From Microcoleus vaginatus HSN003 (GTDB lineage Bacteria; Cyanobacteriota; Cyanobacteriia; Cyanobacteriales; Microcoleaceae): a stretch of DNA of 64,000 nt. The translations under genes and the position numbers were made by a program. Where the stretch lies: contig NZ_CP031705.1 in the NCBI RefSeq assembly GCF_022701255.1, forward strand, positions 6,076,001-6,140,000, in the 5' to 3' direction. Positions 9,587 through 19,294 of this stretch are shown in pieces. The notes beneath the pieces are model-generated. The model did not search any database. It was not told the DNA's origin and worked only from the letters and a program-made list of their open reading frames with translations. Every line of letters starts with the position of its first letter. Position 1 is the stretch's first letter.

Positions 9587-10090
9587 CTAAGCTACATCTT
9601 TGAGAGCCGATCGCGAATTGTCCGCAGATTTTTTGACAACGCTCATGCTGCCGTCGGTTTCTAGCACGACTGCTTCGATTTCTTCGATCGACGCGCTGCC
9701 CGTCCCCCTAATCGCCGCCCGAATTTCTGATTCACTCACGCGCTGCTGCCGCATCGCCACAGGCAGAAATTGACCTTGGCTCAGCAGCATAGTAGGTTCG
9801 GCTTTGATGAGATTTTTAACCCACTTTACCCGCACGGCAAGCCACGTGACGATGAATTGCAGCCCGATGAGTAAGCCTAGTCCGAAAATGCCCTCGACGA
9901 GCGAAACGTCTTTTGACATGATGACAGTCGCCAGCGTCGAACCGAGCGCGATGGTAACGATGAAATCGAAGGCATTCCACTTCGACAGAGTTCGCTTGCC
10001 AGAGACGAGCAGCAAAAAAATCAGTACGACGTAAGCGCAAACGCCGCCGCTTAAAATCTTAATCAATTCATACCAATTGTCAAAAAACAT
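9587..10090 (-). CDS. YetF-like (DUF421) membrane protein
   Basis: A 167-residue inner-membrane protein of the DUF421/YetF family. Two to three hydrophobic helices are visible: 14-30 (GVCAYVVLIFLLLVSGK), about 43-60 and 65-88. A cytoplasmic domain of about 70 residues follows, with the conserved run starting EPTMLLSQGQFLPVAMRQQRVSESEI. The KRTLSKWNAFDFIVTIALGS segment between the first helices is the family signature. The biochemical role of the family is not established in cyanobacteria; Bacillus relatives are linked to spore or stress functions. The ATG start is clear. It stands alone, converging on acnB. Confidence 0.85.
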   Translation of the reverse strand: MFFDNWYELIKILSGGVCAYVVLIFLLLVSGKRTLSKWNAFDFIVTIALGSTLATVIMSKDVSLVEGIFGLGLLIGLQFIVTWLAVRVKWVKNLIKAEPTMLLSQGQFLPVAMRQQRVSESEIRAAIRGTGSASIEEIEAVVLETDGSMSVVKKSADNSRSALKDVA

Positions 10091-10308
10091 ATTTTTATTT
10101 CGCCGTCGTGATTTTCCGCGCTTTGCTGCTGCACCAGTGCTAGATGCTTCGTCTGCTTGATGTCGCCCTCGCGGGTTCTGTTAGTTTCCCTTGTCATTGT
10201 AGCAGAAGGGCGGAGGTAAAGTTGTAGGGGGCATTCGACTTTCGTTTTGGGGTGATTATTGAGGTTTTGCCATCGAATGCACCTTGTTAATGCAGTCCTG
10301 GATACAAA

Positions 10309-10321
10309 GAAACCGGGTTTC
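10309..10321. repeat. Dispersed palindrome GAAACCGGGTTTC
   Basis: One copy of a short GAAACC(C/G)GGTTTC-type palindrome that recurs in other spacers of this window, for example near 29730, 34455, 41410, 49610 and 60650. It lies in otherwise featureless sequence between 10091 and 10520. Confidence 0.7.
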
Positions 10322-10520
10322 TGACCTCCACGTGCGTAAGTCGCGATCGACTAAAATATAAATGAATAAAAGGCAGATAATTCTGACAGACCAAATAAAA
10401 GAAACCGAACTCCCGCAAGCTAGATTTGCTTCATCTCCCCAAGCATCCCCAGCTACCTCCTAACAGGGTAAAGAAAGCGAATCTTGTCAAGCTAATTCTG
10501 TTTTACCCTCAGAAAGTTGT

Positions 10521-10610
10521 ATGCCTTGGCTAGTTCTGGAAATTGAGAAAATCCCCAAAGAATACAGGCAGAATTTACTTGAGATCATTTTGGGTTTGAC
10601 TTTTTGCTAG
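10521..10610 (+). pseudogene. Antitoxin-like remnant (29 codons)
   Basis: The short frame MPWLVLEIEKIPKEYRQNLLEIILGL ends at a TAG. The segment PKEYRQNLLEII resembles the amphipathic helix of small cyanobacterial antitoxins encoded before PIN-domain toxins, where forms such as PEEYxxNLLxII recur. Only this fragment is left, directly upstream of a broken PIN gene. The assignment rests mainly on that neighbourhood. Confidence 0.4.
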
Positions 10611-10630
10611 ACAGAAGCTAGGAAGCCGTG

Positions 10631-10958
10631 TTACCTAAAAGCGCTGATTATGAGGTGCGTCGCGAGTTAATTCGTGCGGACTAAATGGCTGGTATCTCAC
10701 GGCTTGACCAACTCAAAATAGGGATTAGGTACCTTCCTATTTTCCACAGAAACAATGCTACTGGTGGCACAGTTGTGGGCGCAAGCACGACGGAGAGGAA
10801 GACCAACTGCTGACCCCAAGGCACTTGATGCAGATGTGATTTTGGCAGCTCAGCCCATTTTGGTCGCAAATGAAGGGCATGAGGTAATAATTGCTACAAC
10901 GAATGTGGGGCATTGGTCGCAATTTGTTGATGCTCGCGAATGGCGAATAATTCAGTAA
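10631..10958 (+). pseudogene. PIN-domain (VapC-like) toxin pseudogene
   Basis: The region encodes pieces of a cyanobacterial PIN-domain ribonuclease. Frame one reads SADYEVRRELIRAD, then a TAA where a Lys codon (AAA) is expected, then MAGISRLDQLKIGIRYLPI. An extra T in the run at 10739-10742 then shifts the frame, and the rest continues as a 67-codon frame from 10755: LLVAQLWAQARRRGRPTADPKALDADVILAAQ, ending in IIATTNVGHWSQFVDAREW. The conserved acidic residues of the C-terminal half (DPKALDADV) remain, but the N-terminal part is lost. A nonsense change plus a frameshift mean it cannot make an active toxin. Confidence 0.7.
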
Positions 10959-11051
10959 TCTTTAAATCGATCGCACTTACGTACTTACCCCATCCTTGCT
11001 ATACTTTCAACTACAGATATTTTTACGGACACCGTTGGTGAGATAAACAGG

Positions 11052-11432
11052 ATGGTGGAAACAGTGGACACAAGCGAAAAAATTGACGATCGCACACAAA
11101 CCCGTTACTGGGGTCAAGTGACAGTCATAGACGCGGGCGATCGTTATAAGATCAATCGCATTGAAGTCAAGCCGGGGCATCACATCAGCACCCAAATGCA
11201 CTATCACCGCAGCGAGCACTGGGTTGTCGTCTCCGGTACCGCTAAAGTTATCTGCGACGACAAAGAGACGATTCTCATGCAGAAACAGTCAACCTACGTT
11301 CCCATGAATACTGCTCACCGCGTAGAAAATCCAGGCGTTATTCCCCTGGTGATGATTGAAATCCAAAATGGTGAATACCTTGGCGATGATGACATTATCC
11401 GCTTCGCCCAAGATTCTCACGAGGAAGATTGA
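11052..11432 (+). CDS. Single-domain cupin, mannose-6-phosphate isomerase type
   Basis: A 126-residue cytoplasmic cupin matching the C-terminal isomerase-like cupin of bifunctional ManC/AlgA (mannose-6-phosphate isomerase/GDP-mannose pyrophosphorylase). The metal-binding first motif is HYHRSEHW (residues about 54-61) and the second is AHRVENPG (about 92-99). The opening segment RYWGQVTVIDAGDRYKINRIEVKPG is the usual family start. Stand-alone copies are widespread in cyanobacteria, and activity as an isomerase is inferred, not shown. The ATG at 11052 was chosen because the family starts a few residues before RxWGxxxVID. Confidence 0.85.
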   Translation: MVETVDTSEKIDDRTQTRYWGQVTVIDAGDRYKINRIEVKPGHHISTQMHYHRSEHWVVVSGTAKVICDDKETILMQKQSTYVPMNTAHRVENPGVIPLVMIEIQNGEYLGDDDIIRFAQDSHEED

Positions 11433-11776
11433 GCCTAGATCAAAATATGAAGCCATCCCAAAGGCCAGGGAAAAGTTTTGCACACCGAACCATGACCCAA
11501 AGCCTCCAGGATACAAGCCCCCGGATTCATTCCTTCGCAGACTCAGGACGGAGAAATAAAAAACCTGTATCCGATGAAACTTGCCCCCCGAATTTATCCG
11601 TGGGGTCAATGCTTCAATTCATTAATCTAAAATCTAAAATCGATTGACCGAAAGCAGCGACCGGAAACAAGATAAATCCTACAATTAAAAGTGTAGGGGC
11701 AATTTCAGAATTGCCCCTACCTTGTTATATTAAGTTTGTTAAGCACCAGAATTTGATATAGCAATTGGCGATCGTC
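11433..11776. other. Intergenic region with heptamer and hairpin
   Basis: This 344-bp spacer lies between converging genes. It holds a TCTAAAA-type heptamer stretch near 11626-11640 and the hairpin listed at 11693. Overlapping frames here show no recognisable product. Confidence 0.6.
11693..11720. repeat. 12-bp perfect hairpin of the GTAGGG...CCCTAC type
   Basis: The arms GTAGGGGCAATT and AATTGCCCCTAC are separated by TCAG. The hairpin sits between two converging genes and could stop transcription from both sides, but no T-run follows. Similar GTAGGG-ended hairpins occur at 41235 and 55575. Confidence 0.75.
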
Positions 11777-12433
11777 CTACGGCAAAGAAGCGTTTTTCAA
11801 ATCTACATTTGCCATATTGGCATTCTTTAAATTAGCACCTGTCAAGTCCGAACCGTTCAAATTTGCACCGTTCAAATTTGCATTGGTCAAATTTGCATCC
11901 CGCAAGTTGACTCCCTGTACGTCTATTCCCGCCAAACTGCCGCCTCTGAGGCTGACATTAGCTAAATTCGCTACAGACTGGCGAGCATTTTTCAGGTTCG
12001 CACCCACCAAATTGGCACTTTCTAAATTTGCACCGATTAAATTAGCGCTGGTGAGGTTGGTATTTTTCAAACTGGCAATCACTAAACCCGCCAAACTCAG
12101 ATTAGCGCGGCTCAAATCAGCACCCTCCAAATTGGCGCCGTGCATTTTAGCCCCAATTAAACTCGCACCTTGCAATTTAGCTTGTTTCAGATTTGCTTCG
12201 TTCAGTTTGGCTTCGTCCAAATTTGCACCGTTCAAATTTGCACCTCTGAGATTCGCACCGCTCAAATCTGCACCGCTCAGATTCATACCAGCAAGCTGCG
12301 CTCCTGTCAAGTCACATTGGCTACATTTTTTAGTTTCTAATAATTGCTTGACGTGGGATACGTTTTCTGCCTTTACTCCAGAGGCAAAACCCATCGCAAT
12401 TAGCAGCCCTGTTGTTAAAATCCCAAGTTTCAT
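11777..12433 (-). CDS. Exported pentapeptide-repeat protein
   Basis: A 218-residue protein with an N-terminal signal peptide (MKLGILTTGLLIAMGFASGVKA) cleaved after about residue 22, so it is periplasmic or thylakoid-luminal. A short region with a Cys pair (KKCSQC) follows. From about residue 42 to the end it consists of uninterrupted A(D/N)Lxx pentapeptides (LSGADLSGANLRGANLNGANL and so on), which fold as a right-handed quadrilateral beta-helix. Cyanobacteria encode many such proteins, and most have no known partner. The regular repeat also produces a long spurious frame on the opposite strand. It is monocistronic, 161 bp downstream of the converging spacer of the substrate-binding protein gene. 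Confidence 0.9.
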   Translation of the reverse strand: MKLGILTTGLLIAMGFASGVKAENVSHVKQLLETKKCSQCDLTGAQLAGMNLSGADLSGANLRGANLNGANLDEAKLNEANLKQAKLQGASLIGAKMHGANLEGADLSRANLSLAGLVIASLKNTNLTSANLIGANLESANLVGANLKNARQSVANLANVSLRGGSLAGIDVQGVNLRDANLTNANLNGANLNGSDLTGANLKNANMANVDLKNASLP

Positions 12434-12594
12434 ATACCCAGCCTCAGCAATATCTCTGTTTTAATAATATCCCACATTATTAAATAGGTTAGGGTGATCA
12501 GTCTCTTTGATAAACTGTGACAATCATCACCCTATTGTGTACAAAATATGCAATAATTATTGACGTTTCAACTCCTGGAAATTCTTGTAAAGAA

Positions 12595-14244
12595 TTATTG
12601 CTTTTTCAGGAACCAAAAAGGAAAAGATTGCGTCGGTTCGAGACGGACGCCGGTGATGCTGTTCTGAGCAAAAGTATAGTCCTTATCCTGCCAAAGAGGG
12701 ATGAAAGGTACATCTTGAGCCAGTATGTCTTGAATTTCGCCAAATAGGGCTTTGCGGGTTTGAGGGTTTGTTTCTTTGCGCTCCTTGTCGATCAGTTGAT
12801 TTACCCGATCGCTATAATAAAACGAACCCTGACCTTGACTAGCACCCTTTTCACAGCCCGCAGCGGCAGAACCCGTGGCACAATCCAAAAACGGCTGAAT
12901 GTAATTGTCGGCATCGAAAAAGTCCGCGTACCAATCCACTAAAACCGCAGGATAAATACCTTTCTCTATGTTTTGAAACAAAGTCGGAGATTCAACGCTG
13001 TTAATTTCTACCTGCATTATCCCGTCCATTTTGAGTTTAGCTTGCGCCTCGATCGTACTCGCCACTAAAGCTCGTTTTGTGGAAGCTGAAGGATACCAAA
13101 GTTGCAGAACAAAAGGATTTGTGGCTGAGTATCCCGCTTTCGTCAAAAGTTCCTTAGCCTTTGCACTGTTGGCATCGCCGTACAGTTCTTTAAAAACCGG
13201 TTTTTGAACGTCGAAGGTTGTGGGAATCAGACTGTAAAGCGGTTGTGCTTGTCCCCGCAGTACCCGCTCATTAATCAGGGGGCGATCTATCGCAGCAGCG
13301 ATCGCCTGTCTCACTTCTAACTTATCCAGCGGTTTAGACTTGGTATTCAGCGTCATGTAACTAACCGTACTGCTTTCCCCCGCGATTTCCTGCCATTTCC
13401 CTTGTTTTGCTCCCTCGCCCAAGCTTTGAACTTGGTCTGCATCCAGAGACAAATAAGCCACATCAACTGCACCAGTCCGAAAACTATTGAACAAATTTGA
13501 GGAACTAGAAAGCAGCAAAAGGTCAATTCCTTGATTAACTGGTTTTTCGCCCCAATACTTATCAAACACGTCAAACTTGAGAGAATCGCTGCCGTACTTC
13601 GCCAACTTGTAGCGTCCCGTTCCCACAAACGTATCGGGTTTAAATTTACCCTCCCCAATCTCGTAGGCTTTTGGAGAAACTGCACAACTACCAGCAAATG
13701 TCAGCAGAGAAGGAAAAGCAGCAAAAGGCTTTTTGAGTTGAAAAGTTAATTCGTATTCACCCGTCGCTTTCACAGATTCTACGGCATCGCCCAACAAAAA
13801 AGCCGGACGACCGCCATTTTTGATAAACCGCTGCAAGGAAAACTCCATTGCTGCGGCATTAAACGGGGTGTCGTCGTGAAAAATAACGCCTTGACGCAAG
13901 GGGATTGTATATGTCAATCCATCTTGGCTAACTTTAGGCATTGCTGTAGCTAAATGGGGGACTAATTCAGTAGTTCCCGACTTGTAACTATAGAGAGTGT
14001 CGCCCAAATTTTGCAGCAATTGCCCTGATATAATTTCGTAAGCGTCCGCAGGATCGATCGTCCGCAATTTCAAGGTTGTGCCAATAGTAACGCGGTTATT
14101 AGCATTTTCGCCGGTCGCAGTGACCGATCGACGTGTTCCTTGGCCACAACTTGCAGTTAACAAGCAGCACAGACAGAACAGAGCTATAGCTTTAATCACT
14201 GAAGGTTTTATAAATATTTTATGCTGCTGCTTGTTGATTCTCAT
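12595..14244 (-). CDS. Peptide/nickel-type ABC transporter substrate-binding lipoprotein
   Basis: A solute-binding protein of family 5 (DppA/OppA/NikA type), anchored to the membrane by lipid. I chose the ATG at 14244; an in-frame TTG 21 bp upstream is possible. From that ATG the signal peptide runs to Cys33 in the lipobox-like TASC. The mature part shows the family features: IGTTLKLRTIDPADAYE at the start, YTIPLRQGVIFHDDTPFNAAAM (the SBP_bac_5 signature region), and a C-terminal PFIPLWQDKDYTFAQNSITGVRL. The length (about 550) is normal. No permease or ATPase gene is adjacent, so the partner complex must be elsewhere. Substrate (oligopeptide, other) cannot be told. Confidence 0.9.
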   Translation of the reverse strand: MRINKQQHKIFIKPSVIKAIALFCLCCLLTASCGQGTRRSVTATGENANNRVTIGTTLKLRTIDPADAYEIISGQLLQNLGDTLYSYKSGTTELVPHLATAMPKVSQDGLTYTIPLRQGVIFHDDTPFNAAAMEFSLQRFIKNGGRPAFLLGDAVESVKATGEYELTFQLKKPFAAFPSLLTFAGSCAVSPKAYEIGEGKFKPDTFVGTGRYKLAKYGSDSLKFDVFDKYWGEKPVNQGIDLLLLSSSSNLFNSFRTGAVDVAYLSLDADQVQSLGEGAKQGKWQEIAGESSTVSYMTLNTKSKPLDKLEVRQAIAAAIDRPLINERVLRGQAQPLYSLIPTTFDVQKPVFKELYGDANSAKAKELLTKAGYSATNPFVLQLWYPSASTKRALVASTIEAQAKLKMDGIMQVEINSVESPTLFQNIEKGIYPAVLVDWYADFFDADNYIQPFLDCATGSAAAGCEKGASQGQGSFYYSDRVNQLIDKERKETNPQTRKALFGEIQDILAQDVPFIPLWQDKDYTFAQNSITGVRLEPTQSFPFWFLKKQ

Positions 14245-14416
14245 CGTCTTTTTTTGACACTCCAATTTACTGATTATATTATCAGGACTTACGCACTGTT
14301 AGACTAGAAACCGGATTTATTGGTAGATTCTCCTGTAATACAAATATCCTTGCCTCACTAGAGCAACTTGAAAGCTTGAGGATGTTCGATCGCCTTGAAC
14401 TCGATCGCATCAATTC

Positions 14417-17400
14417 TTAGAGCTTGCTGGGCGATGACTGTTCTTGCTTGCTAAGAAGTGCCGCGATCGTCTTAATTAATTGATCCGGTTCGATCGGCTT
14501 TGCCAGATGTCGTTGAAATCCAGCTTGCAAAGCTTGCTTTTGATTAAACTCCCCCGCATAGGCAGTCAGGGCGATCGCCGGAATCAGCCCCCCCCGTTCT
14601 GGTGGCAGGGCTCGCACTTGCCGCAAAAGCATATAGCCATCCATTCCCGGCATTCCAATGTCGCTCAACAGGAGATCTGGCTGGAAATTAGTCAGCGCTG
14701 TGAGGGCTTCTTGAGGGACCGCAACAGTCACTACCTCTGCACCTGCATCTTCTAGCAAAAAGGAAATCAACTCTCGCATATCCGGCTCATCATCTACAAC
14801 CAGTATCCGCATCCCCGATAACGGTTCATCCGCAGTCGATCGTTCGGAAAGTCCTGCAAGAGACTTTTCTTGTCCCTTTACCTTCCCGGATAGGGGCAGT
14901 CTTACAGTAAAGGTTGCCCCTAGCCCTTCACCGGGGCTATCTGCCCCAACTGTGCCGCCGTGGAGTTCCACTAGATGGCGCACGATCGCCAGCCCCAATC
15001 CCAAGCCACCAAAATTGCGGGTTGTGGCGCCATCTTTTTGCCGGAAGTAGTCAAACACGTAGGGTAAAAACTCCCGTGCGATGCCAATCCCTGTATCAGC
15101 CACCGTAATTTGAGCCTGATTACCAACACGAGTCAAATTCACCTCAACGCGCCCCCCGGCTGAGGTGAATTTGACCGCATTAGAAACAAGATTCCAAACA
15201 ATTTGCTGCAAACGGCCCGAATCCCCCAAAATTTGTCCAATCTGAGGATCTAACGCAGTCCGAATATCAATGGATTTGGCAACAGCAGCCAAATTGACTG
15301 TTTCGATCGCCGATTCCACTGTTAAAGCTAAATCGACTGGACGAATATTAAGACTGAGCTTGCCTTGAAGAATTTTCGAGACATCGAGCAAATCTTCAAT
15401 CAGTTCACTTTGCAGCTTGGCGTTGCGTTCGATCGTCGCTAACGCCTGTGCAGTTTTTGCCGCATCCAGCTTGCCCGTTTGCAGCAGCTTTGACCAGCCC
15501 AGGATGGGATTGAGGGGCGATCGCAATTCATGGGATAGTACCGCTAAAAACTCATCCTTGATGCGATTTGCCTGTATTAGCTGTTCCGCTTGCTGCTGGA
15601 GTGAATCGTTCAGGCTTGCCCGTTCCAGAGCGATCGCGATCTGGTCACAGGTAGATCCCAGCAGCTCGATTTCTGCAGGCGTGAAGTGCGTCCGAGTCAG
15701 ACTGGCAAATGAGAGCGTTCCTAATAACCGTCCTTGAGAGACTAACGGTTGACCCGCGTAAGCCGTGATGCCCATTTCACAGACGGCTTTAGCATTCGGA
15801 TTAGTGGAAAGTTGGGCTTGATTCAAGACAAGTTGCTGCTGCGTTTGGGCAACCACTCCACAGAGATATTCCCCTAATTCGATCCAGGCGATCGCCTGCG
15901 CCCTTTCTTCTGAGATGCCATGGTAGTGTCTCAAATGCAGCATCGGGTGGTTGTCTTTTTCTTCCACCATGAAGTTGTAGTAACAATGCAGATCGAGTTG
16001 CACTGAAAGTTTGCGGAATAGCGTGTCCATCAAAGCCAAAGGCTGTTCTGTCTTCAACAGATCGCGGGTAGTTTCATAGAGCAATTGCAGTCGCTCACTT
16101 GCTTGCCGTTGTGCGGTCTTGTCCTGTATGATTTTGACAAATCCCTGCGGACAATCCGCATCATTAAGCAGGGGCATCATCAATCCACTTGCCCAAAAGC
16201 GATTCCCATCTTTGCGGACGTGCCAGCGTTCGTTTTTAGCTCGTCCTTGCGTTAGAGCCGTTTGCCTTTCGTACTCGGCTTGTCCTTGTTCGTTATCTTC
16301 GGGTGTGAACATCATGCGACTCAGGCAACCGATTGCTTCTGTCTCGGTATAGCCCAACAGGCGTTCTGCCCCTGAGTTCCAACTAGCGATCGCCCCGTTA
16401 AGGTCGAGGGTGAAGATCGCATAATCTTTGGCGCTTTCAAAGATCAGACGGAGGCGGGATTCACTCTGGCGCAGGGCTTCCTCAGCTTGTTTGTGGTCTT
16501 CAATATCAACACAGGAGCCGATGTAGCCCAAGAACTGACCTTCCAATCCGTAGCGAGGAACAGCTTCATCCATCACCCAACGGTATATGCCATCAAAGCG
16601 TTTCAAACGATATTCCATCTTGAACGGTTGACGGGCATCAAAGGCAGTCACATAGGTGCCTAAACATCGATCGAGGTCGTCGGGGTGGACTCCTTGTGCC
16701 CAACCATTGTCGCTTTCTTGTTCGATCGTCCGTCCCGTAAAGTTTAGCCACGGGAGGTTGAAGTAATAACAGAGTTTATCGGTGCCAGCCATCCAAATCA
16801 GCACAGGGGCGGCATCTGCCATCAGCCGGAACCGTGCCTCACTCTCCCGTAGTGTGGCTTCGGCTTGTTTGCGATCGGTGATATCGTTGACCAGTGTTAC
16901 AAACCCTTCAACTTTTCCTTGGCTATTGAAGCGGGGAACATAGGTTGCATTGATATAACGGGTTACACCATCTTTGTAGGGAATTTGGCTTTCAAAGGTC
17001 ACTTCCTCTCCTGCCAAGACTTGCTCAACATAAGGACGAATTGCTTCATACGCCGTTTCGCCTAAAACCTCTCGGAGGTGCTTGCCGTAGATTTCTTTTG
17101 CCGGAGCTCCAAACCATTCTTCATATGCTCGATTGTGGAAGCGGTAGCGTTGGTCTGAGTCTACAAAGGAGATCAAGGCAGGCACGGCATTGGTAACTAA
17201 ACGAAGTTCTGCTTCTCGTTGTTGCAATACCTCCTCAGCAACTTTTCGATCGGTAACATTTCGGAAATAAATGGTAATCCCGTTCGCGGCAGGGTAGGTG
17301 CGAACGTCATACCACCGATCGTGGTCGGGATAAAACGCCGTGACTGACAAAGCCACGCGCTCCTTTGCTACGCGCCGATAAACCCGCTCAAATTCGCTGC

Positions 17401-19252
17401 CATCAAGTCCGGGGAATTCTTCCCAGAAATTCTTCCCAATCACATCGCTCGGAGTGCGGTCTAGCAGAATTTCCGCTGACCGATTCATGTAAGTGAAACG
17501 CCAATTCTCATCAAGGGAGAAGAATCCATCATCAATGCTCTCAAGAATGTTGCGACTCTGCTCTTCGCTTTGACGCAACGCTTCTTCGGCTTGTTTGCGA
17601 TCGCTGATATCGATCAATACGCCCCGCGTCGAAATAATGATGCCCTCAGCGTTGTAGGCGCAATCGCCCTTTGCCAAAATCCAACGAACGGTGCCATCTG
17701 CCCACAGCGTCCGATATTCTATGTCAGTATGCGCTTGATTCGCTTTTAGCTCACTGAGGACGGTGTGAACGAATGGGCGATCGTCGTGATGCACGGCTTC
17801 TAAAAACACCTGCACCGACATTGCCTTATCCACGGATAAACCAAACATCGTTTTGGCTCTATCCGTAAAACTCAGCGTGTCTGTTTCTATATCCCAATAC
17901 CACAAACCCAAATTGCCGCCTTCGGAAGCCAATCGGAGTTGTTCTTCGCTCTCACGCAACGCCTGGAACGATCGATCGCGCTCGAAGGCGATGCTGGCAA
18001 CTTGGGTGCCGAACTCGGCGAGTTTATATTCCCAATCCGTCGGCCTCCGCGCCTCGCTAAAGCAAAGCATCAGCGACCCCATAGCTAGATTGTCCTGTCT
18101 GAGTACGGGCTGAGAATGACAGGCTAGAATGCCATGAGCCACGCATAAATTTCGCCATGCTTGCGACCCGCGATCGTCGTTGGCAATGTCGGCGCAGGTC
18201 ACGGGCTGACCGCTATACACTGCTTCGCCACAGGTTCCAATGCACAAATCGTTAATCGGAGCATCTTGGAGTCCTTCACCAAAAGACGCTGGAAAGTCTG
18301 GAGTAATGGATCTGTTAAACGTCAGCCGCTGAGCATCCGCTAGCCGGAAGGCCGCGCGGGTATCCGGATTCAGCCTGGATACTGAGTCACACACGGCGGC
18401 CAGACAGTCGTCGAGTGGCTGTCCGAATGCGATCGACTCCAGCAGTCGTTTCTGCTCGATTAGGATGAGTTCTGCCTGTTTGCGATCGGTAATGTCAGCA
18501 AGCAAAACGGTCAGTCCACTGGGGGAAGGGTAAATGCGATGGTCATGCCAAGCCTTCCAAGGTGAGTACAGATAATCAAACTGGAGCGACGTTTGTTCGC
18601 GCATTGCCCGATGAAATTGCACGTAAGCATCGGTGTCAACGGCAGCGGGAAATAGCTCCCAAACGTTCTGACCTAGAATCGCTGACCGCGACATTCCAAC
18701 CATTTCACAGTAGCGATCGTTGGCATAGGTGTAGCGCCAATCGCGATCGAGGATGTAAAAGCCATCGTTGATGCTAGAAAGTACCGCTTCTAGCTGTTCT
18801 TTTGCCACAGTCGCCGCAGTTTGTGCTACTTGGCCCCGAACCTGGGCTTTTTGTTCTAGGAACCTTGCTTCCTGTAAAGTTTGCAAGGCTGCTTTTGCGT
18901 TTTTTCTAGCAGTGCGCCACGATCGATTGAGTGAAGCGCTCAATCCTGCGGCGATCGAAAACATACCGATCCGAAGAATTGTCTCTACATTAGCGATCTG
19001 TAAGGAATAGAACGGGTCAATAAAAAAATAGTTGATTGCCACCGTGGATAAAATTGTTGCCAGCAACCCAGCCCCAAAACTGCCATACCAGGAACTCACC
19101 ATCACCGCGATGAAAAACAGGGGCGTCGTGGTTGGGTAAAGCCACGGTAAAAGCAATCGCGTTAGCCCCAGTGCCAGTGCCACGGAGAGGGTGGCCACAG
19201 CATAGGGAAGTAGTCTAACTCTTAAAATACTGTTGATTCCCTCAAAACTCAC
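14417..19252 (-). CDS. Hybrid sensor histidine kinase with DUF4118 membrane domain
   Basis: A 1611-residue membrane-anchored multi-sensor kinase. The N-terminus has four membrane helices of the KdpD-like DUF4118 type (about residues 10-110). Alternating sensors follow: PAS, GAF (with LLESIAFGQPLDDCLAAVCDSV), then five PAS/PAC units, most closed by a DxTDRKQAE-type linker, then a second GAF. The phosphoacceptor is His1241 in VLSHELRSPLNPILGW. The ATPase has the N box NLVSNAVKF, DTGIGI and GGLGLGLAI. A C-terminal receiver has the DDE pair and the phospho-acceptor Asp1531 in LLLSDIGMPGMDG. It starts with GTG after AAGGAG. The number of PAS units suggests integration of several signals; ligands are unknown. 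A small HTH-type frame lies 42 bp upstream on the same strand. Confidence 0.93.
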   Translation of the reverse strand: MSFEGINSILRVRLLPYAVATLSVALALGLTRLLLPWLYPTTTPLFFIAVMVSSWYGSFGAGLLATILSTVAINYFFIDPFYSLQIANVETILRIGMFSIAAGLSASLNRSWRTARKNAKAALQTLQEARFLEQKAQVRGQVAQTAATVAKEQLEAVLSSINDGFYILDRDWRYTYANDRYCEMVGMSRSAILGQNVWELFPAAVDTDAYVQFHRAMREQTSLQFDYLYSPWKAWHDHRIYPSPSGLTVLLADITDRKQAELILIEQKRLLESIAFGQPLDDCLAAVCDSVSRLNPDTRAAFRLADAQRLTFNRSITPDFPASFGEGLQDAPINDLCIGTCGEAVYSGQPVTCADIANDDRGSQAWRNLCVAHGILACHSQPVLRQDNLAMGSLMLCFSEARRPTDWEYKLAEFGTQVASIAFERDRSFQALRESEEQLRLASEGGNLGLWYWDIETDTLSFTDRAKTMFGLSVDKAMSVQVFLEAVHHDDRPFVHTVLSELKANQAHTDIEYRTLWADGTVRWILAKGDCAYNAEGIIISTRGVLIDISDRKQAEEALRQSEEQSRNILESIDDGFFSLDENWRFTYMNRSAEILLDRTPSDVIGKNFWEEFPGLDGSEFERVYRRVAKERVALSVTAFYPDHDRWYDVRTYPAANGITIYFRNVTDRKVAEEVLQQREAELRLVTNAVPALISFVDSDQRYRFHNRAYEEWFGAPAKEIYGKHLREVLGETAYEAIRPYVEQVLAGEEVTFESQIPYKDGVTRYINATYVPRFNSQGKVEGFVTLVNDITDRKQAEATLRESEARFRLMADAAPVLIWMAGTDKLCYYFNLPWLNFTGRTIEQESDNGWAQGVHPDDLDRCLGTYVTAFDARQPFKMEYRLKRFDGIYRWVMDEAVPRYGLEGQFLGYIGSCVDIEDHKQAEEALRQSESRLRLIFESAKDYAIFTLDLNGAIASWNSGAERLLGYTETEAIGCLSRMMFTPEDNEQGQAEYERQTALTQGRAKNERWHVRKDGNRFWASGLMMPLLNDADCPQGFVKIIQDKTAQRQASERLQLLYETTRDLLKTEQPLALMDTLFRKLSVQLDLHCYYNFMVEEKDNHPMLHLRHYHGISEERAQAIAWIELGEYLCGVVAQTQQQLVLNQAQLSTNPNAKAVCEMGITAYAGQPLVSQGRLLGTLSFASLTRTHFTPAEIELLGSTCDQIAIALERASLNDSLQQQAEQLIQANRIKDEFLAVLSHELRSPLNPILGWSKLLQTGKLDAAKTAQALATIERNAKLQSELIEDLLDVSKILQGKLSLNIRPVDLALTVESAIETVNLAAVAKSIDIRTALDPQIGQILGDSGRLQQIVWNLVSNAVKFTSAGGRVEVNLTRVGNQAQITVADTGIGIAREFLPYVFDYFRQKDGATTRNFGGLGLGLAIVRHLVELHGGTVGADSPGEGLGATFTVRLPLSGKVKGQEKSLAGLSERSTADEPLSGMRILVVDDEPDMRELISFLLEDAGAEVVTVAVPQEALTALTNFQPDLLLSDIGMPGMDGYMLLRQVRALPPERGGLIPAIALTAYAGEFNQKQALQAGFQRHLAKPIEPDQLIKTIAALLSKQEQSSPSKL

Positions 19253-19294
19253 CCTTTGTACTCCTTATCCGAAAAATATCTTGCTCGCTGCGCC

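Noticed and set aside
11817..12464. 215-codon plus-strand frame opposite the pentapeptide-repeat gene
   Set aside because: The regular 15-bp repeat of the real gene keeps the antisense frame open; the resulting repeat (KxAPxKxAP) has no meaning.
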